Assembly: GCA_947494705.1 (NCBI GenBank)
Contig: CANLVN010000002.1
Span: 248,001-312,000 of the forward strand
Length of the DNA: 64,000 nucleotides
Source of the DNA: an uncultured Erythrobacter sp.
GTDB lineage: Bacteria > Pseudomonadota > Alphaproteobacteria > Sphingomonadales > Sphingomonadaceae
Reading direction: 5' to 3'
Shown: piece by piece, positions 15,805-29,705 of the stretch
How the letters are laid out: each line of letters starts with the position of its first letter
How positions within the stretch are numbered: position 1 is the first letter of the stretch
Translations under genes and position numbers: made by a program
The notes under the pieces: generated by a model
Databases searched by the model: none
Told to the model about the DNA's origin: nothing
What the model saw: the letters and a program-made list of their open reading frames with translations, nothing else

Positions 15805-17147
15805 AAATCGAAGCGCGGCGGTCGATCTTTTCGCGCATCGTCCTGGCGGCGATCGGCCTGTCGGTCGTCCTGGTGCTGGCGCTGTGGTTCGTGACTCATC
15901 AGACCATCGGGGCGACGCTCGACGAGGGCGCGCAGAAGGAAATCGACGTCGATATTGCCGGACTGGTGGATATTTACGCCACCGGCGGCCTGCCCGATCT
16001 GCAACAGCGCATTGCAGACCGCATTGCGCTCACTCCGTCAGAAGGCAACACGCCGCATTACCTGCTCGCCAACGATGCCGGTAAAGTGATCGCAGGCGAC
16101 CTCGCCAGGTGGCCCGATCTCGATCCGATGATTTCCGAATCGGGCAGGATCACGTTGGGCGAAAATTCGGAAGGGTTTGCGCGCGCAGTCCAGCTCGGCC
16201 CCGACCTGCGCATGACAGTGGCGCGCCGGATCGAGAACAACACGGCCGTGCTCGACAACGTGGCGCTTGCCTTCGGCGTGGGCGGAGCGGTGTTCGTACT
16301 GCTGGTGGCGCTGCTGGGTCGGATCGCGGCAATCGGACTTCAGCGCCGCATTGGAGAGATCAATCTCGCCTTCCGCGATCCGGAGAAGCACCGCGAAGAG
16401 CTGAGCGCGTTCTCGCCAGTCGAGAACGCGGACGAGATCGACGAGCTGACCGCCCACAGCGCCGCCGCGCTAACGCGGCAGCGTTCGTTGATGGAAGCCT
16501 ACAAGGAGACAAGCGAACAACTCGCACACGAAATGCGCACCCCGCTTTCGCATCTCGACAATCGGCTGATCAAGGCACTGGAGGCTGGCCCTTCGCCCGA
16601 AGTCGGAGAGCGGTTGGTAGAGGCGCGGACCGAGATCCGGCGGCTGGTGCAAACGCTCGAATCGCTCCTCGACATCGCCGCGAGCAAGACCCGGCGCGGC
16701 GACCGTGCCGGACTCGAACCGGTCGATTTCAGCGACATGGTCGCGCGGATTTGCGAGCTTTATGCAGGCAGCGCGGAAGAGACAGGATACGAACTGGTCT
16801 GGGACGTCGAACCCGGCGTCATCGTCGACGGCGATGGCAGTCAGCTGAGCCGGTTGGTCACGAACCTGCTCGACAATGCGCTCAAATATGTGCCGCCGGG
16901 TGGTCGGATCGCGGTTTCGCTGGCAGCCGGGCCCGTCCTGGTGGTCGCCGACAACGGCCCCGGCATCGCGCCCGCCGACCGCGCGCGCATATTCGAGCGA
17001 TTCTATCGTGGGCGCTCGAACCCGGGGAGCGATGAGCATGGCAGCGGGCTGGGCCTCGCTCTGGCCCGCGCAATTGCAGAGAGGCATGGGCTCACGTTGA
17101 ATCTGGACGATACCGACAGGGGAGCGAGCTTTCGGTTGCAACCGTGA
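15801..17147 (+). CDS. sensor histidine kinase, partner of the OmpR-type regulator
   Basis: 448 aa, with a GTG start overlapping the regulator's stop by 4 bp. Membrane segments at about 9-31 and 155-178 enclose a periplasmic sensor region of some 120 residues. A HAMP-like linker leads to the HisKA domain with phosphorylated His243 in LAHEMRTPLSHLDNRL, then a HATPase_c domain with the N box NLLDNALKYVP, G1 DNGPGI and G2 GSGLGLALA. It should sense an envelope or periplasmic signal and phosphorylate the regulator encoded upstream. The sensed signal cannot be read from the sequence. The longer open frame to 15528 is antisense-like overlap with the regulator gene and was rejected as a start. Confidence 0.9.
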   Translation: MKIEARRSIFSRIVLAAIGLSVVLVLALWFVTHQTIGATLDEGAQKEIDVDIAGLVDIYATGGLPDLQQRIADRIALTPSEGNTPHYLLANDAGKVIAGDLARWPDLDPMISESGRITLGENSEGFARAVQLGPDLRMTVARRIENNTAVLDNVALAFGVGGAVFVLLVALLGRIAAIGLQRRIGEINLAFRDPEKHREELSAFSPVENADEIDELTAHSAAALTRQRSLMEAYKETSEQLAHEMRTPLSHLDNRLIKALEAGPSPEVGERLVEARTEIRRLVQTLESLLDIAASKTRRGDRAGLEPVDFSDMVARICELYAGSAEETGYELVWDVEPGVIVDGDGSQLSRLVTNLLDNALKYVPPGGRIAVSLAAGPVLVVADNGPGIAPADRARIFERFYRGRSNPGSDEHGSGLGLALARAIAERHGLTLNLDDTDRGASFRLQP

Positions 17148-17207
17148 TCCGAAGCGTCGAGTTTCTATGGTGTGATGTCGCCGCCCGTCGCTCAATTAGG
17201 AAAAGAG

Positions 17208-17804
17208 ATGATGAAAAGACTGCGCTCAATTTCCGCCCCGCTGACCATGCTCGCGCTGGTCGTGACAGCCTGCGCGCCGGTCGTTCCCGTGGCCCAGGCC
17301 TCCGATGAAGCCGCAACGCGTGCAGACCGTGTGGCCGAAGCTCTCGCCCAAGCAGAAGCCGCGCACGATAGCGGCGCTCACGACCAGCTGTCAGAGCTTA
17401 TCGCGGCGCTGCAAGCCAGCGGCGCTGCCCCGCAAGGCGAGGGCGAGGCGGATCTCGTTGCGCAATGGTCGAAGAGCGCGGGGATCGAGAGCCTGCCATA
17501 TCGTGGTCGGTTGCTCGGCCCGGCCTATGTGCGCGGCGAGCTCGCGCCGGGTGAAAGCTGGCGCAGCGCGCAGACTTTCAAATCGGGTGTGCCGTCGACC
17601 CTTGCCGTTTCGCACAGGGGCGCAGGGCCGGTTCGCATGCGAGTTTCCGACCAGAGCGAGCACCTCGTTTGCGCGGCGAACGAAGCGGCCAACGGGGCTG
17701 CAAAGCCAGCCTGCCGCTTCACTCCGCTCTACACCCAGCGATACGATATCGAACTGAGCAATGAGGGGCCGGGACGAGCGGTCTATTTCCTCGTCTTCGA
17801 CTAG
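17208..17804 (+). CDS. putative lipoprotein of unknown function
   Basis: 198 aa, opening with tandem ATGs preceded by AGGAAAAG. The N-terminus is a lipoprotein signal: basic start, hydrophobic stretch and VTAC with the modifiable Cys at about residue 22. After it come an Ala/Glu-rich helical part (DRVAEALAQAEAAHDSG) and a C-terminal half that looks beta-rich (GPAYVRGELAPGESW to YDIELSNEGPGRAVYFLVFD), with two Cys that could pair (LVCAANE, KPACRFT). I do not recognise the family. It lies 60 bp after the kinase gene on the same strand and may belong to the Slam/CsgG neighbourhood; whether it shares their transcript is unknown. Confidence 0.75.
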   Translation: MMKRLRSISAPLTMLALVVTACAPVVPVAQASDEAATRADRVAEALAQAEAAHDSGAHDQLSELIAALQASGAAPQGEGEADLVAQWSKSAGIESLPYRGRLLGPAYVRGELAPGESWRSAQTFKSGVPSTLAVSHRGAGPVRMRVSDQSEHLVCAANEAANGAAKPACRFTPLYTQRYDIELSNEGPGRAVYFLVFD

Positions 17805-17885
17805 GACCGCTCGAATTGCGGGCTGCTTCCAGCCAATGCAGCGCTGGCAAGCTTTGTGACAATCTGCCGGGAGAGGTTCCCCGGC

Positions 17886-18560
17886 TTAGTTTTCGCGCGT
17901 TCCCGTGACCACGTACAGCATTTCCTGCGCGATGTTCGTGGCGTAGTCGCCGACACGTTCGAGCTGTTTGCCGATCGAGATGATTTCGACCCCGTGGCGC
18001 ACCTTGAGATGACCGGCATCCATCGCCTCGATACAGGATTCGACGAGGTTGCGGTTCATTCCATTGAGCTCCGCATCGTCACGAATGACCTGCTCGGCGG
18101 TTTTGGCGTCGGACGTGTTGAAGCTCTCGATGGACCGTTCGACCATGTCGCTGGCATAGCGGGCCATCGTCCGGATCAAGGTAAGGTCCTTGGCGATCTC
18201 GCCCGGCTCGATCCCCTTCACACGGCGGGCGATCCGCTTCGCCTGGTCGCCGGTACGCTCAAGCATGGTGCCGATGCGGATCGCGACGATGAGATAACGC
18301 AGGTCTTCGCCCATCGGTCCACGCGACGTGATGATCAGGTTGACGAGCCGCTCCAGGGACAGTTCGAGCTCGTCGATCCGCTTGTCATTGGCAACGATGG
18401 CTTTTGCAGCGTCATGATCGGCCGTCTCCAGCGCAACAAGAGCGTCGCTGAGCGAACGCTGCGCCAGATCGGCCATCCCGTTAATCGTCGAACGGACCTC
18501 TGCAAGCTGGAGGTCGTAGGAGGAAACGGTATGCGGACGGTCGAGTACAGAAGGTTTCAT
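17886..18560 (-). CDS. phoU: phosphate signalling protein PhoU
   Basis: 224 aa, made of two similar three-helix PhoU domains. Metal-binding E/DxxxD-type stretches are visible in both (RIGTMLERTGDQAKRIARRV in the first, IGKQLERVGDYATNIAQEM in the second). PhoU links the Pst phosphate transporter to the PhoR kinase and represses the Pho regulon when phosphate is plentiful. No pst, phoB or phoR gene is next to it here, unlike the usual pstSCAB-phoU-phoB order. The ATG at 18560 begins MKPSVLDRPHTVSSYD, a common PhoU start; the frame is open to 18683 but lacks family similarity. Confidence 0.93.
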   Translation of the reverse strand: MKPSVLDRPHTVSSYDLQLAEVRSTINGMADLAQRSLSDALVALETADHDAAKAIVANDKRIDELELSLERLVNLIITSRGPMGEDLRYLIVAIRIGTMLERTGDQAKRIARRVKGIEPGEIAKDLTLIRTMARYASDMVERSIESFNTSDAKTAEQVIRDDAELNGMNRNLVESCIEAMDAGHLKVRHGVEIISIGKQLERVGDYATNIAQEMLYVVTGTREN

Positions 18561-18646
18561 CCCTCTTATATGGCATTTTTGTGACGGTATGCCAAGCCCT
18601 GTAACATTACTGAAATATGACCGCTCGTCCTGTCGGTTTTTACATG

Positions 18647-18681
18647 AAAAAGGGCGCGGCAACAGTTCCGTTGCCGCGCCC
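18647..18681 (-). terminator. intrinsic terminator after the thiolase gene
   Basis: A 12-bp perfect GC-rich stem (18652-18663 with 18670-18681) with a 6-nt loop is followed on the minus strand by T5 (18647-18651). It lies 25 bp past the thiolase stop and separates that transcript from phoU. Confidence 0.88.
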
Positions 18682-18705
18682 ATTCTTCTTTGACTTTCGG
18701 GTCGA

Positions 18706-19887
18706 TCAGAAGACTTCGAACAGGCCCGCTGCGCCCATGCCGCCGCCGACGCACATGGTCACGACGACATATTTCGCACCGCGGCGCTTGCCTTCGATCA
18801 GTGCGTGGCCGGTGCAGCGTGCGCCGGTCATGCCATAGGGGTGGCCGATCGAGATCGAGCCGCCATTGACGTTCAGGATGTCGTTGTCGATGCCGAGCTT
18901 GTCACGGCAATAGAGCACCTGCACTGCGAAGGCTTCGTTCAGCTCCCACAGGCCGATATCGTCCATCTTGAGGCCGGTCTGCTTGAGCAGCTTCGGAATG
19001 GCGAAGACCGGTCCGATGCCCATCTCGTCGGGCTCGGTGCCAGCAACCGCCATGCCGACATAGCGGCCGAGCGGCTCAAGGCCCTTCTGTTCGGCGACCT
19101 TTGCTTCCATCAGCACGCTGGCCGACGAGCCATCGGAAAGCTGCGAGGCGTTGCCGGCGGTGATGACCTTGCCGGGACCCATCACCGGGTTGAGGCTCTG
19201 CAGGCCTTCAAGTGTGGTCGAGGGACGGTTGCCCTCGTCCTTGGTGATGGTGACTTCCTGCTTGGAAACCTCGCCGGTTTCCTTGTCTTTCACCATCATC
19301 GTGGTGGTGACGGGCACGATTTCGTCGTCGAACTTGCCCGCTTCCTGACCTGCTGCGGTGCGCTGCTGCGACTGCAGGGCGTATTCGTCCTGCGCTTCCC
19401 GGCTGATGTTGTAGCGCGCGGCGACTGTCTCGGCAGTACCGAGCATCGGCATGTAAACGTCCTTATGCATTTCGATCAGCGAGGGATCGGGAGCGACGCG
19501 CATTTCGGGCGTCTGCACGAGGCTGATCGAGTCCTGCCCGCCGCCGACAACCACGTCCATGTTGTCGACGATGATCTGCTTGGCTGCGGTGGCAATCGCC
19601 ATGAGGCCCGAGGAGCACTGACGGTCGATGGTCTGCGCCGGAACGCTGACCGGAGCACCGCCGCGAAGCGCGACCTGGCGACCGATATTGCCGGCCTGCG
19701 TGCCCTGCGCGAGAACGCAGCCCCACACGACATCGTCGACTTCACCGCCGTCGATACCGGCGCGTTCTACCGCCGCCTTGTAGGAAAACGAGCCGAGCGT
19801 TGCGCCCGGAGTGGCATTGAAGCCGCCCTTGTAGGCGCGGCCGATGGGGGTACGGGCTGTGGAGACGATGACTGCGTCACGTGACAT
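18706..19887 (-). CDS. acetyl-CoA C-acyltransferase (thiolase)
   Basis: 393-aa thiolase catalysing reversible condensation or cleavage of acyl-CoA with acetyl-CoA. The acylated nucleophile is Cys91 in [10 protein letters not shown]; the C-terminal catalytic residues are in [10 protein letters not shown] (His) and [13 protein letters not shown] (Cys). The length and the [16 protein letters not shown]-terminus suit the degradative (FadA-like) branch rather than PhaA, but a role in PHA precursor supply cannot be excluded. The MaoC-type hydratase gene lies 110 bp upstream on the same strand, so the two may form an operon for beta-oxidation or (R)-3-hydroxyacyl-CoA supply. A strong terminator follows. 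Confidence 0.93.
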   Translation of the reverse strand: MSRDAVIVSTARTPIGRAYKGGFNATPGATLGSFSYKAAVERAGIDGGEVDDVVWGCVLAQGTQAGNIGRQVALRGGAPVSVPAQTIDRQCSSGLMAIATAAKQIIVDNMDVVVGGGQDSISLVQTPEMRVAPDPSLIEMHKDVYMPMLGTAETVAARYNISREAQDEYALQSQQRTAAGQEAGKFDDEIVPVTTTMMVKDKETGEVSKQEVTITKDEGNRPSTTLEGLQSLNPVMGPGKVITAGNASQLSDGSSASVLMEAKVAEQKGLEPLGRYVGMAVAGTEPDEMGIGPVFAIPKLLKQTGLKMDDIGLWELNEAFAVQVLYCRDKLGIDNDILNVNGGSISIGHPYGMTGARCTGHALIEGKRRGAKYVVVTMCVGGGMGAAGLFEVF

Positions 19888-19997
19888 AATGAAGAGGTCC
19901 TTTGGTTAGCTGCGAGACCCCGCAAAGGCAGGTGTCCCGATAGGGGTTCGGTCCAGACTGTTGAGTATCCCCGCGATCGCGAGGATTCATGACTGGC

Positions 19998-20447
19998 TCA
20001 GACGAAGAACTGGGTGATCCATTCGCAGATCAGGGCGGGCTTGTCCTCGCCTTCGATCTCGATCGTGATTTCAGCGGTCTGCTGCCACTGACCGGGGCGC
20101 TTTTCGATCATCTCGACGAGCTTCCAGTGGCCACGGATGCGCTTGCCGACGCGCACGGGCGCGATGAAGCGGGTTTTGTTGCCGCCATAATTCACGCCCA
20201 TCTTGATGTTATCGATCTTGGGCATGTCGCTGTTGGCGGAAAGGTAGGGGATCATCGAGAGGGTCATGAAGCCATGAACGATGGTGCCGCCAAACGGGGT
20301 CATCTTGGCTTTTTCTTCGTCGATATGGATGAACTGGTGATCGCCGGTCGCATCAGCGAACATGTTGACCTTGTCCTGCGTCATCTCGACCCACTCGCTG
20401 GTGCCGATGTTTTCGCCGACCTTTGCGGCCATATCCTGCGGTGTCAT
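19998..20447 (-). CDS. MaoC-family (R)-specific enoyl-CoA hydratase
   Basis: 149-aa single-hotdog hydratase. The hydratase-2 motif FADATGDHQFIHIDEEKA (about residues 31-48) gives catalytic Asp and His, and PFGGTIVHGFMTLSM is the following conserved helix. Such proteins hydrate trans-2-enoyl-CoA to (R)-3-hydroxyacyl-CoA; PhaJ proteins use this to feed PHA synthesis, but the subclass cannot be fixed here. Upstream of a thiolase gene on the same strand. The promoter region contains a TTACGT direct repeat at 20501-20517 that could be an operator. Confidence 0.9.
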   Translation of the reverse strand: MTPQDMAAKVGENIGTSEWVEMTQDKVNMFADATGDHQFIHIDEEKAKMTPFGGTIVHGFMTLSMIPYLSANSDMPKIDNIKMGVNYGGNKTRFIAPVRVGKRIRGHWKLVEMIEKRPGQWQQTAEITIEIEGEDKPALICEWITQFFV

Positions 20448-20500
20448 GTAATGCGTCTCCTCTGCCTGGCGGGCCGCATCCTGATCCGGAGTGCGCTCGC

Positions 20501-20517
20501 TTTACGTTTACGTTAAC
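20501..20517 (-). promoter_or_regulatory. TTACGT direct repeat upstream of the MaoC/thiolase genes
   Basis: TTTACGTTTACGTTAAC, 54 bp before the MaoC start. ACGT occurs twice at a 6-bp period, and TTTACGT resembles half-sites reported for MerR-type regulators of acyl-CoA and branched-chain amino acid degradation (LiuR-like). Assignment to a regulator is inference. Confidence 0.35.
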
Positions 20518-20573
20518 TGAGCCAAACATGGCAGTCGGCAGGCCATAACGCAACGATAAAGGCTGGAACAGGT

Positions 20574-21992
20574 CTATGCCGTTACGGCACCGCGACTCCC
20601 GCCCGGCCGATCGTGTCGGCCAGCGCGACGCCGGTCGCGATCACCCGTCGGATCGGGGTCTGTTTCCCTTTCGCCGAGGGGTTTTGCCGATTCGAGCCGG
20701 GCGACATAGGAATGCAGCCCGATCTGCAGCCCCACGATCATGAGCATCACAGGCTGGTATGCAATGCCCTGAAACAGCGCTCCGGCAAGATAGATCAGGC
20801 TCGCGATCTGCAGTGCGGCGGCAAGCGGGGAAATCCAGGCCTCGCTCTCGGCGGTTGCGCCTTTCCATCGGCGATAGGTCCGCTCCATCTGCCACACGCC
20901 CAATCCATGCAGCAGGAGCCAGATCGCGAGACCGGGATAGCCCTGCTCGCCCAGAAGTTCGAAGATCGCCGAGTGGAAAGCGCGCGCTTCGTCTGTAACT
21001 TCGCGATACTCGACACTGACTGTGTTGCCGAGTTCTTCCCTGACCGGCATGCGGTAGGTGAAGGAATTGGAACGGTAGCTGTCGAAACCGCCGCCAAACG
21101 GATGCTCCTCGACGTAATCGAGCGTCCATTGCCAAACCTGCATCCGTGTCGAAGCACTCTCGTCACCGCCGGGCTGGGCGATGGTTGCCATCCGGTCGTA
21201 ATAGCTTTGCGGCAAGAAAGGCAATGCGGCCAGCCCGATCGCGCCAGCCGCCGCCATCACGAGGAACCGCCGCTGGGTGTAGCGCAGCAAGAGAACGCCC
21301 AGCACCGCGATGCAGACAAGTCCCGTGCGCGCCTCGGTCCCTACCGGGATCAGCAGGCAGGCGAACACGAGCGCAACAGCGAACAGGTTCACGGTCCAGT
21401 GCGGGCGGAACACAGTGCCATAGCGAGTGAACCAGAATATCATCGGAATGAGCGCAATGGCCACCGTTGCCAGCGTCGAGCTTTCGTAAATCCCGCTATT
21501 GTCGTTCACGAGGAAATGCAGGCTTTCATAGCCTCCGCCGCCCAAAATCGTCTTCATCCCGGTTCCGATCACGATGGTCGCAACCGACAGGGTCAAAGTC
21601 AGCGCTAGCGCTTCAATCCGAGCACGGGTCGTAAGGGTCAGCGGCAGGAAGATCGCAAACAACAACGCCTTCCACACCCAGTCCCACTTGGTCGAGGCCG
21701 GTTCGGGGAAGTCGGCCCACGACAGCGTCCAACCGCAATAGAGCAACAGCGCCAGCATCAGGAATTGTCGCAAGGTAAAGCGGGCACCCTCCTTGCGATC
21801 GAGCACCAGCCAACCACCGAAAGCGGCAGCGAAGGCTATCAGCGAGACCGGGACCGACGTAATGAGACCGTAACCGATCCGCTGCGGCGCCACGATGTCG
21901 ATGTAAACGTACAGCAGCACCCACAGGTAAGGGCGCCTCAGGCCCAGCATCAGCACATAGCCGATAAATGCGATGAGGATCAGGTCGATCAC
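20574..21992 (-). CDS. O-antigen ligase-like protein (putative O-glycosylation ligase, exosortase A associated)
   Basis: 472-aa polytopic inner-membrane protein with about 10-12 hydrophobic helices and a long central loop holding EHPFGGGFDSYRSN, the Wzy/WaaL-type ligase region. The opening (MLGLRRPYLWVLLYVYIDIVAPQRIGYG) matches the putative O-glycosylation ligase family found with exosortase A. It would transfer an undecaprenyl-linked glycan to an acceptor. The last 45 residues are charged, rich in Arg and Asp, and probably cytoplasmic. It starts with GTG, which overlaps the stop of the small upstream gene by 4 bp. No exosortase gene is in the window. Confidence 0.85.
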   Translation of the reverse strand: MIDLILIAFIGYVLMLGLRRPYLWVLLYVYIDIVAPQRIGYGLITSVPVSLIAFAAAFGGWLVLDRKEGARFTLRQFLMLALLLYCGWTLSWADFPEPASTKWDWVWKALLFAIFLPLTLTTRARIEALALTLTLSVATIVIGTGMKTILGGGGYESLHFLVNDNSGIYESSTLATVAIALIPMIFWFTRYGTVFRPHWTVNLFAVALVFACLLIPVGTEARTGLVCIAVLGVLLLRYTQRRFLVMAAAGAIGLAALPFLPQSYYDRMATIAQPGGDESASTRMQVWQWTLDYVEEHPFGGGFDSYRSNSFTYRMPVREELGNTVSVEYREVTDEARAFHSAIFELLGEQGYPGLAIWLLLHGLGVWQMERTYRRWKGATAESEAWISPLAAALQIASLIYLAGALFQGIAYQPVMLMIVGLQIGLHSYVARLESAKPLGERETDPDPTGDRDRRRAGRHDRPGGSRGAVTA

Positions 21993-22186
21993 GGCATTTG
22001 CCGATCGGTTCGGGCCCGCCGCTTCGCATTGCGTCCCGCAGCGCTGGTCGCCTCGCGCCCCGCCTTGTTTTCCTGCTTGAGCTCTTCGATCGCCGGGTCG
22101 CTGTCGACATCCTCGCGCATCACCAGCCGCAACAGCGCAAGCGCCAGCAGGCCATGACCAATCGCGAGGGAAATGTAGTCGATCAT
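21989..22186 (-). CDS. small membrane protein upstream of the O-ligase gene
   Basis: 65 aa: one hydrophobic helix (YISLAIGHGLLALALLRLVM, residues 4-23) followed by a charged tail (EDVDSDPAIEELKQEN, then Arg/Lys-rich). Its TGA overlaps the GTG of the ligase gene, so translational coupling argues that it is real. I do not recognise the family; it probably accompanies the exosortase-associated ligase. Confidence 0.7.
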   Translation of the reverse strand: MIDYISLAIGHGLLALALLRLVMREDVDSDPAIEELKQENKAGREATSAAGRNAKRRARTDRQMP

Positions 22187-22251
22187 CGAATGCCCCTTAC
22201 GCGCGCGGAGTTGACGCCGCGTTAAGCACGCTTGCGCTAAGGCATGGCCCC

Positions 22252-23517
22252 ATGACCCGGATTCTCCATGTCCTCGACCATTCGCTGCCGCTCCATTCCG
22301 GCTATACCTTTCGCACGCGCGCCATCCTGAAGGCGCAGGAGCAACTCGGCCTCGAGGTGCGCGGGCTGACTTCGCAAAAGCACAACGCCGAGGCCGATTG
22401 GGAACAGACGAGAGAGGTTTTCGACGGCCTCACATTCCACCGCACGCCCCGAATATCGGGCGGTCCGGCAGGCTTGCGCGAATTGCGCGAGATGGCCGCG
22501 ACCTATCGTGCGATCCGCGCCCTGGCCAAGGAGTGGCGGCCCGATATCATCCACGCCCACTCGCCCGCCCTCAACGGTGGAGGTGCATTGCGCGCAGCGC
22601 GCTCGCTCGGCATCCCGCTCGTCTACGAAATCCGGGCCTTCTGGGAAGATGCCGCAGTCGGCAATCGCAGCGGCACGCACGGCTCCGCCAAATATCGCCT
22701 CACCCGCAGCCTGGAAACGCAGGTGGCCAAGTCCGCCGATGCGCTTTTCACGATCTGCAACGGCCTGCGCGACGATCTGATCGCTCGCGGCATTCCCGGT
22801 GGGCGCATCGGGGTGATGCCAAATGGCGTCGACCTGACCCTGTTCGGCGAGCCGGCGCCGCGCGACACGGCCCTCGCGCAGGAACTGGGCATCCCCGACG
22901 GCGCGCCAGTGATCGGCTATATCGGCAGCTTTTACGATTACGAAGGTCTCGACGACCTGATCGCGGCAATGCCGATCCTGCGCAAAACCCATCCGGATGC
23001 GCGCCTGCTGCTCATTGGCGCGGGCGAGATGGAGCACGAATTGCGCGCCGCTGCCTCGGCGCTGCCCTGCAAGGATGCGATCCTGTTCGCAGGCCGCGTG
23101 CCGCATACCGAGGTGGAGCGCTATTATTCGCTGATCGACGTCCTCGCCTATCCGCGTAAGGCTTCGCGCCTTACCGACCTTGTCACGCCGCTCAAACCTC
23201 TCGAAGCGATGGCGCAGCGGCGCATCGTCGCCGCGTCCAATGTCGGCGGACACCGCGAACTTATCACTCATGGCAAAACCGGGTTCCTTTTCGCGCCCGA
23301 CGATCCGCAGAGCTGCGCCGCGACGCTCTCCGAAACACTCGATGCACGTGAAGGATGGGACGCGGTGCGCCAAGCGGGGCTTGCTCATGTGCGCACGCGA
23401 CATGACTGGGCCAAAAATGCGCGTCGTTATCTCGACGTTTACCATCACTTGTTAACGCAGGGCGAAAGCGTGGAAAGCCTTGCGGCGTCCGCGCACCAAC
23501 ACGGTCTGCAGGCATAG
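22252..23517 (+). CDS. GT4-type glycosyltransferase, exosortase A system-associated
   Basis: 421 aa with a GT-B fold. The opening RILHVLDHSLPLHSGYTFRT is characteristic of the glycosyltransferase family that accompanies exosortase A/PEP-CTERM EPS loci. The N-terminal acceptor domain has DIIHAHSPALNG; the C-terminal donor domain has GVMPNGVDLTLF, IGYIGSFYDYEGLDDLI and the PLKPLEAMAQRRIVAASNVGG sugar-nucleotide site with its EX7E-like glutamates. It is divergent from the ligase/small-protein pair, with a 65-bp gap likely holding both promoters. The donor sugar is not identifiable. Confidence 0.88.
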   Translation: MTRILHVLDHSLPLHSGYTFRTRAILKAQEQLGLEVRGLTSQKHNAEADWEQTREVFDGLTFHRTPRISGGPAGLRELREMAATYRAIRALAKEWRPDIIHAHSPALNGGGALRAARSLGIPLVYEIRAFWEDAAVGNRSGTHGSAKYRLTRSLETQVAKSADALFTICNGLRDDLIARGIPGGRIGVMPNGVDLTLFGEPAPRDTALAQELGIPDGAPVIGYIGSFYDYEGLDDLIAAMPILRKTHPDARLLLIGAGEMEHELRAAASALPCKDAILFAGRVPHTEVERYYSLIDVLAYPRKASRLTDLVTPLKPLEAMAQRRIVAASNVGGHRELITHGKTGFLFAPDDPQSCAATLSETLDAREGWDAVRQAGLAHVRTRHDWAKNARRYLDVYHHLLTQGESVESLAASAHQHGLQA

Positions 23518-23571
23518 GCCACGCGCAAGGTTCCGGAGCGCGTTTCCATGACCTGGCAAACAGGGGGCAAA

Positions 23572-24804
23572 ATGCGACTGAGCCAGTATATCGAGCACCA
23601 ACCGGAGCGGCGCAGGTCTTCGCGCAAGAAGACAGCCGGCAGCGTGTCGGTTGTGAAGCATGCCAGCTTCATTCCGATGGTCACGGCGTGGGGCGCAGCG
23701 CTTTTCGGATTGAGCGTGATGGTCCTGCCCGCCACAGCAATCGGGCGGATGGCGATCCTGACCGGCTTGGCCGCCGATGGCGTCTTCACGCGCTTCGTTC
23801 TTGCCGGGCTTGCCGCGCTGATCGGTGGTGCGTTTGGATTTATGGCAGCCGGTGCTATTCGCTCGACCATGGCGGCGCGCAGCGGCGAAAGCCTGCTGAT
23901 TACGGCGATGCACTCACGACGCCCTCAACCGATCGACCCTGCATCCGAATTGGGCAGCGAGAGTTTCGATGCACCGCTTGAGACGATGCCTTTCGATGCG
24001 GTTCCGGTCAAAGAGGATACGCTCGAGCTGACCCACGAAACCAGCGAGTCCACCGCGGATAGCGGGCACGATGCGCACGACCAGCCGCTGTTGGCGCGCA
24101 AACCATCCGATGCCGGCGATCGCGCCCCGACGCTGGGAGAGCTGGCGAAACGCGGTTACGAGATGGAGGCTCCCGAGGACGCTGTGCCCGCAAAGGGCAA
24201 AGAGACCGAGATGTCCTTCACCCACAAGCAGTTCCAGAGGGCGCTGATCGAATCGTGCGAAGCGGCCACCTGCGAGGCGGCAGCCGAGAGCGAAACGCCG
24301 GCCCCTTCCGAAGCGGAGAAGCAGCCGCACAATTACTCGACCTTGCCCGAGCGTCCGCAGGAACTCGACTTGGCCGAATTTGCCGAGCTCCCCGGACGCA
24401 ATGGCGTCTGGGTGGAAGAACAGCCTAAGGTCGATGCCGAGCCAGCGCGGATTGCCCGCGAACCCCGCCCCGCACCGCCAGCCGCTGGCGCGCTCGAAAA
24501 GCTGCGCCAGACCCCGCCCGAGCAGCTGAGCTTGGTCGAAATGGTCGAGCGATTCGCCGCAGCCCTGCACGAACGCCAGCAGGCCGATCGCCAGCGCGCA
24601 TCGAACAGCGGACCGGCCCGCGATGCCGCATTGGCCGAAGCCCTCAAGGCGCTGACCTTCTTCACTTCGCAGGACAGCCAAGTGAGCCAGACCGCTACCG
24701 GGCAGGTCGCCAAACCGCACGCCGAAGACCCGCGAATTGCCTCGACCGAACGGGAATTGCGCGAGGCGCTTGCCAAATTGCAGGATCTGCGCGGAGCGGC
24801 CTGA
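23572..24804 (+). CDS. membrane-anchored protein of unknown function
   Basis: 410 aa. After a basic N-terminus (RRRSSRKK) come two hydrophobic helices at about residues 33-56 and 70-96, then a long acidic, Pro/Glu/Ala-rich and probably disordered cytoplasmic region, ending in a more helical part (about 330-410; EREL REALAKLQDL). No catalytic motif seen. I chose ATG 23572 because GGGGG precedes it at suitable spacing; ATG 23548 is in frame. 54 bp behind the glycosyltransferase gene and perhaps in its transcript. Family not recognised; it looks conserved-hypothetical. Confidence 0.65.
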   Translation: MRLSQYIEHQPERRRSSRKKTAGSVSVVKHASFIPMVTAWGAALFGLSVMVLPATAIGRMAILTGLAADGVFTRFVLAGLAALIGGAFGFMAAGAIRSTMAARSGESLLITAMHSRRPQPIDPASELGSESFDAPLETMPFDAVPVKEDTLELTHETSESTADSGHDAHDQPLLARKPSDAGDRAPTLGELAKRGYEMEAPEDAVPAKGKETEMSFTHKQFQRALIESCEAATCEAAAESETPAPSEAEKQPHNYSTLPERPQELDLAEFAELPGRNGVWVEEQPKVDAEPARIAREPRPAPPAAGALEKLRQTPPEQLSLVEMVERFAAALHERQQADRQRASNSGPARDAALAEALKALTFFTSQDSQVSQTATGQVAKPHAEDPRIASTERELREALAKLQDLRGAA

Positions 24805-25051
24805 ACTTTACGGTGCGGGTCTTTTCGGGCAGTTGCACGCAACGAAACTAAAGCGCAGCTTTATTGCAGCGAAACAAACGTTCGCTTTTCGCGGTTGCAA
24901 TATGAGCTTTCCATCTGCATTAGTGTGCCGAACCGAAGCGCGGCCTCGGCAATTTGCCGTGTGCGCTCGATAGACCCGCCACTGCCGCCCTCTGCACGGG
25001 CTTTTTCCGCGCAACCTTGGTAGTCGGCATCTGACAGGATGGAAGCTCACC

Positions 25052-29692
<4,641 letters not shown>

Positions 29693-29705
29693 GGGTCACA
29701 CGAAG

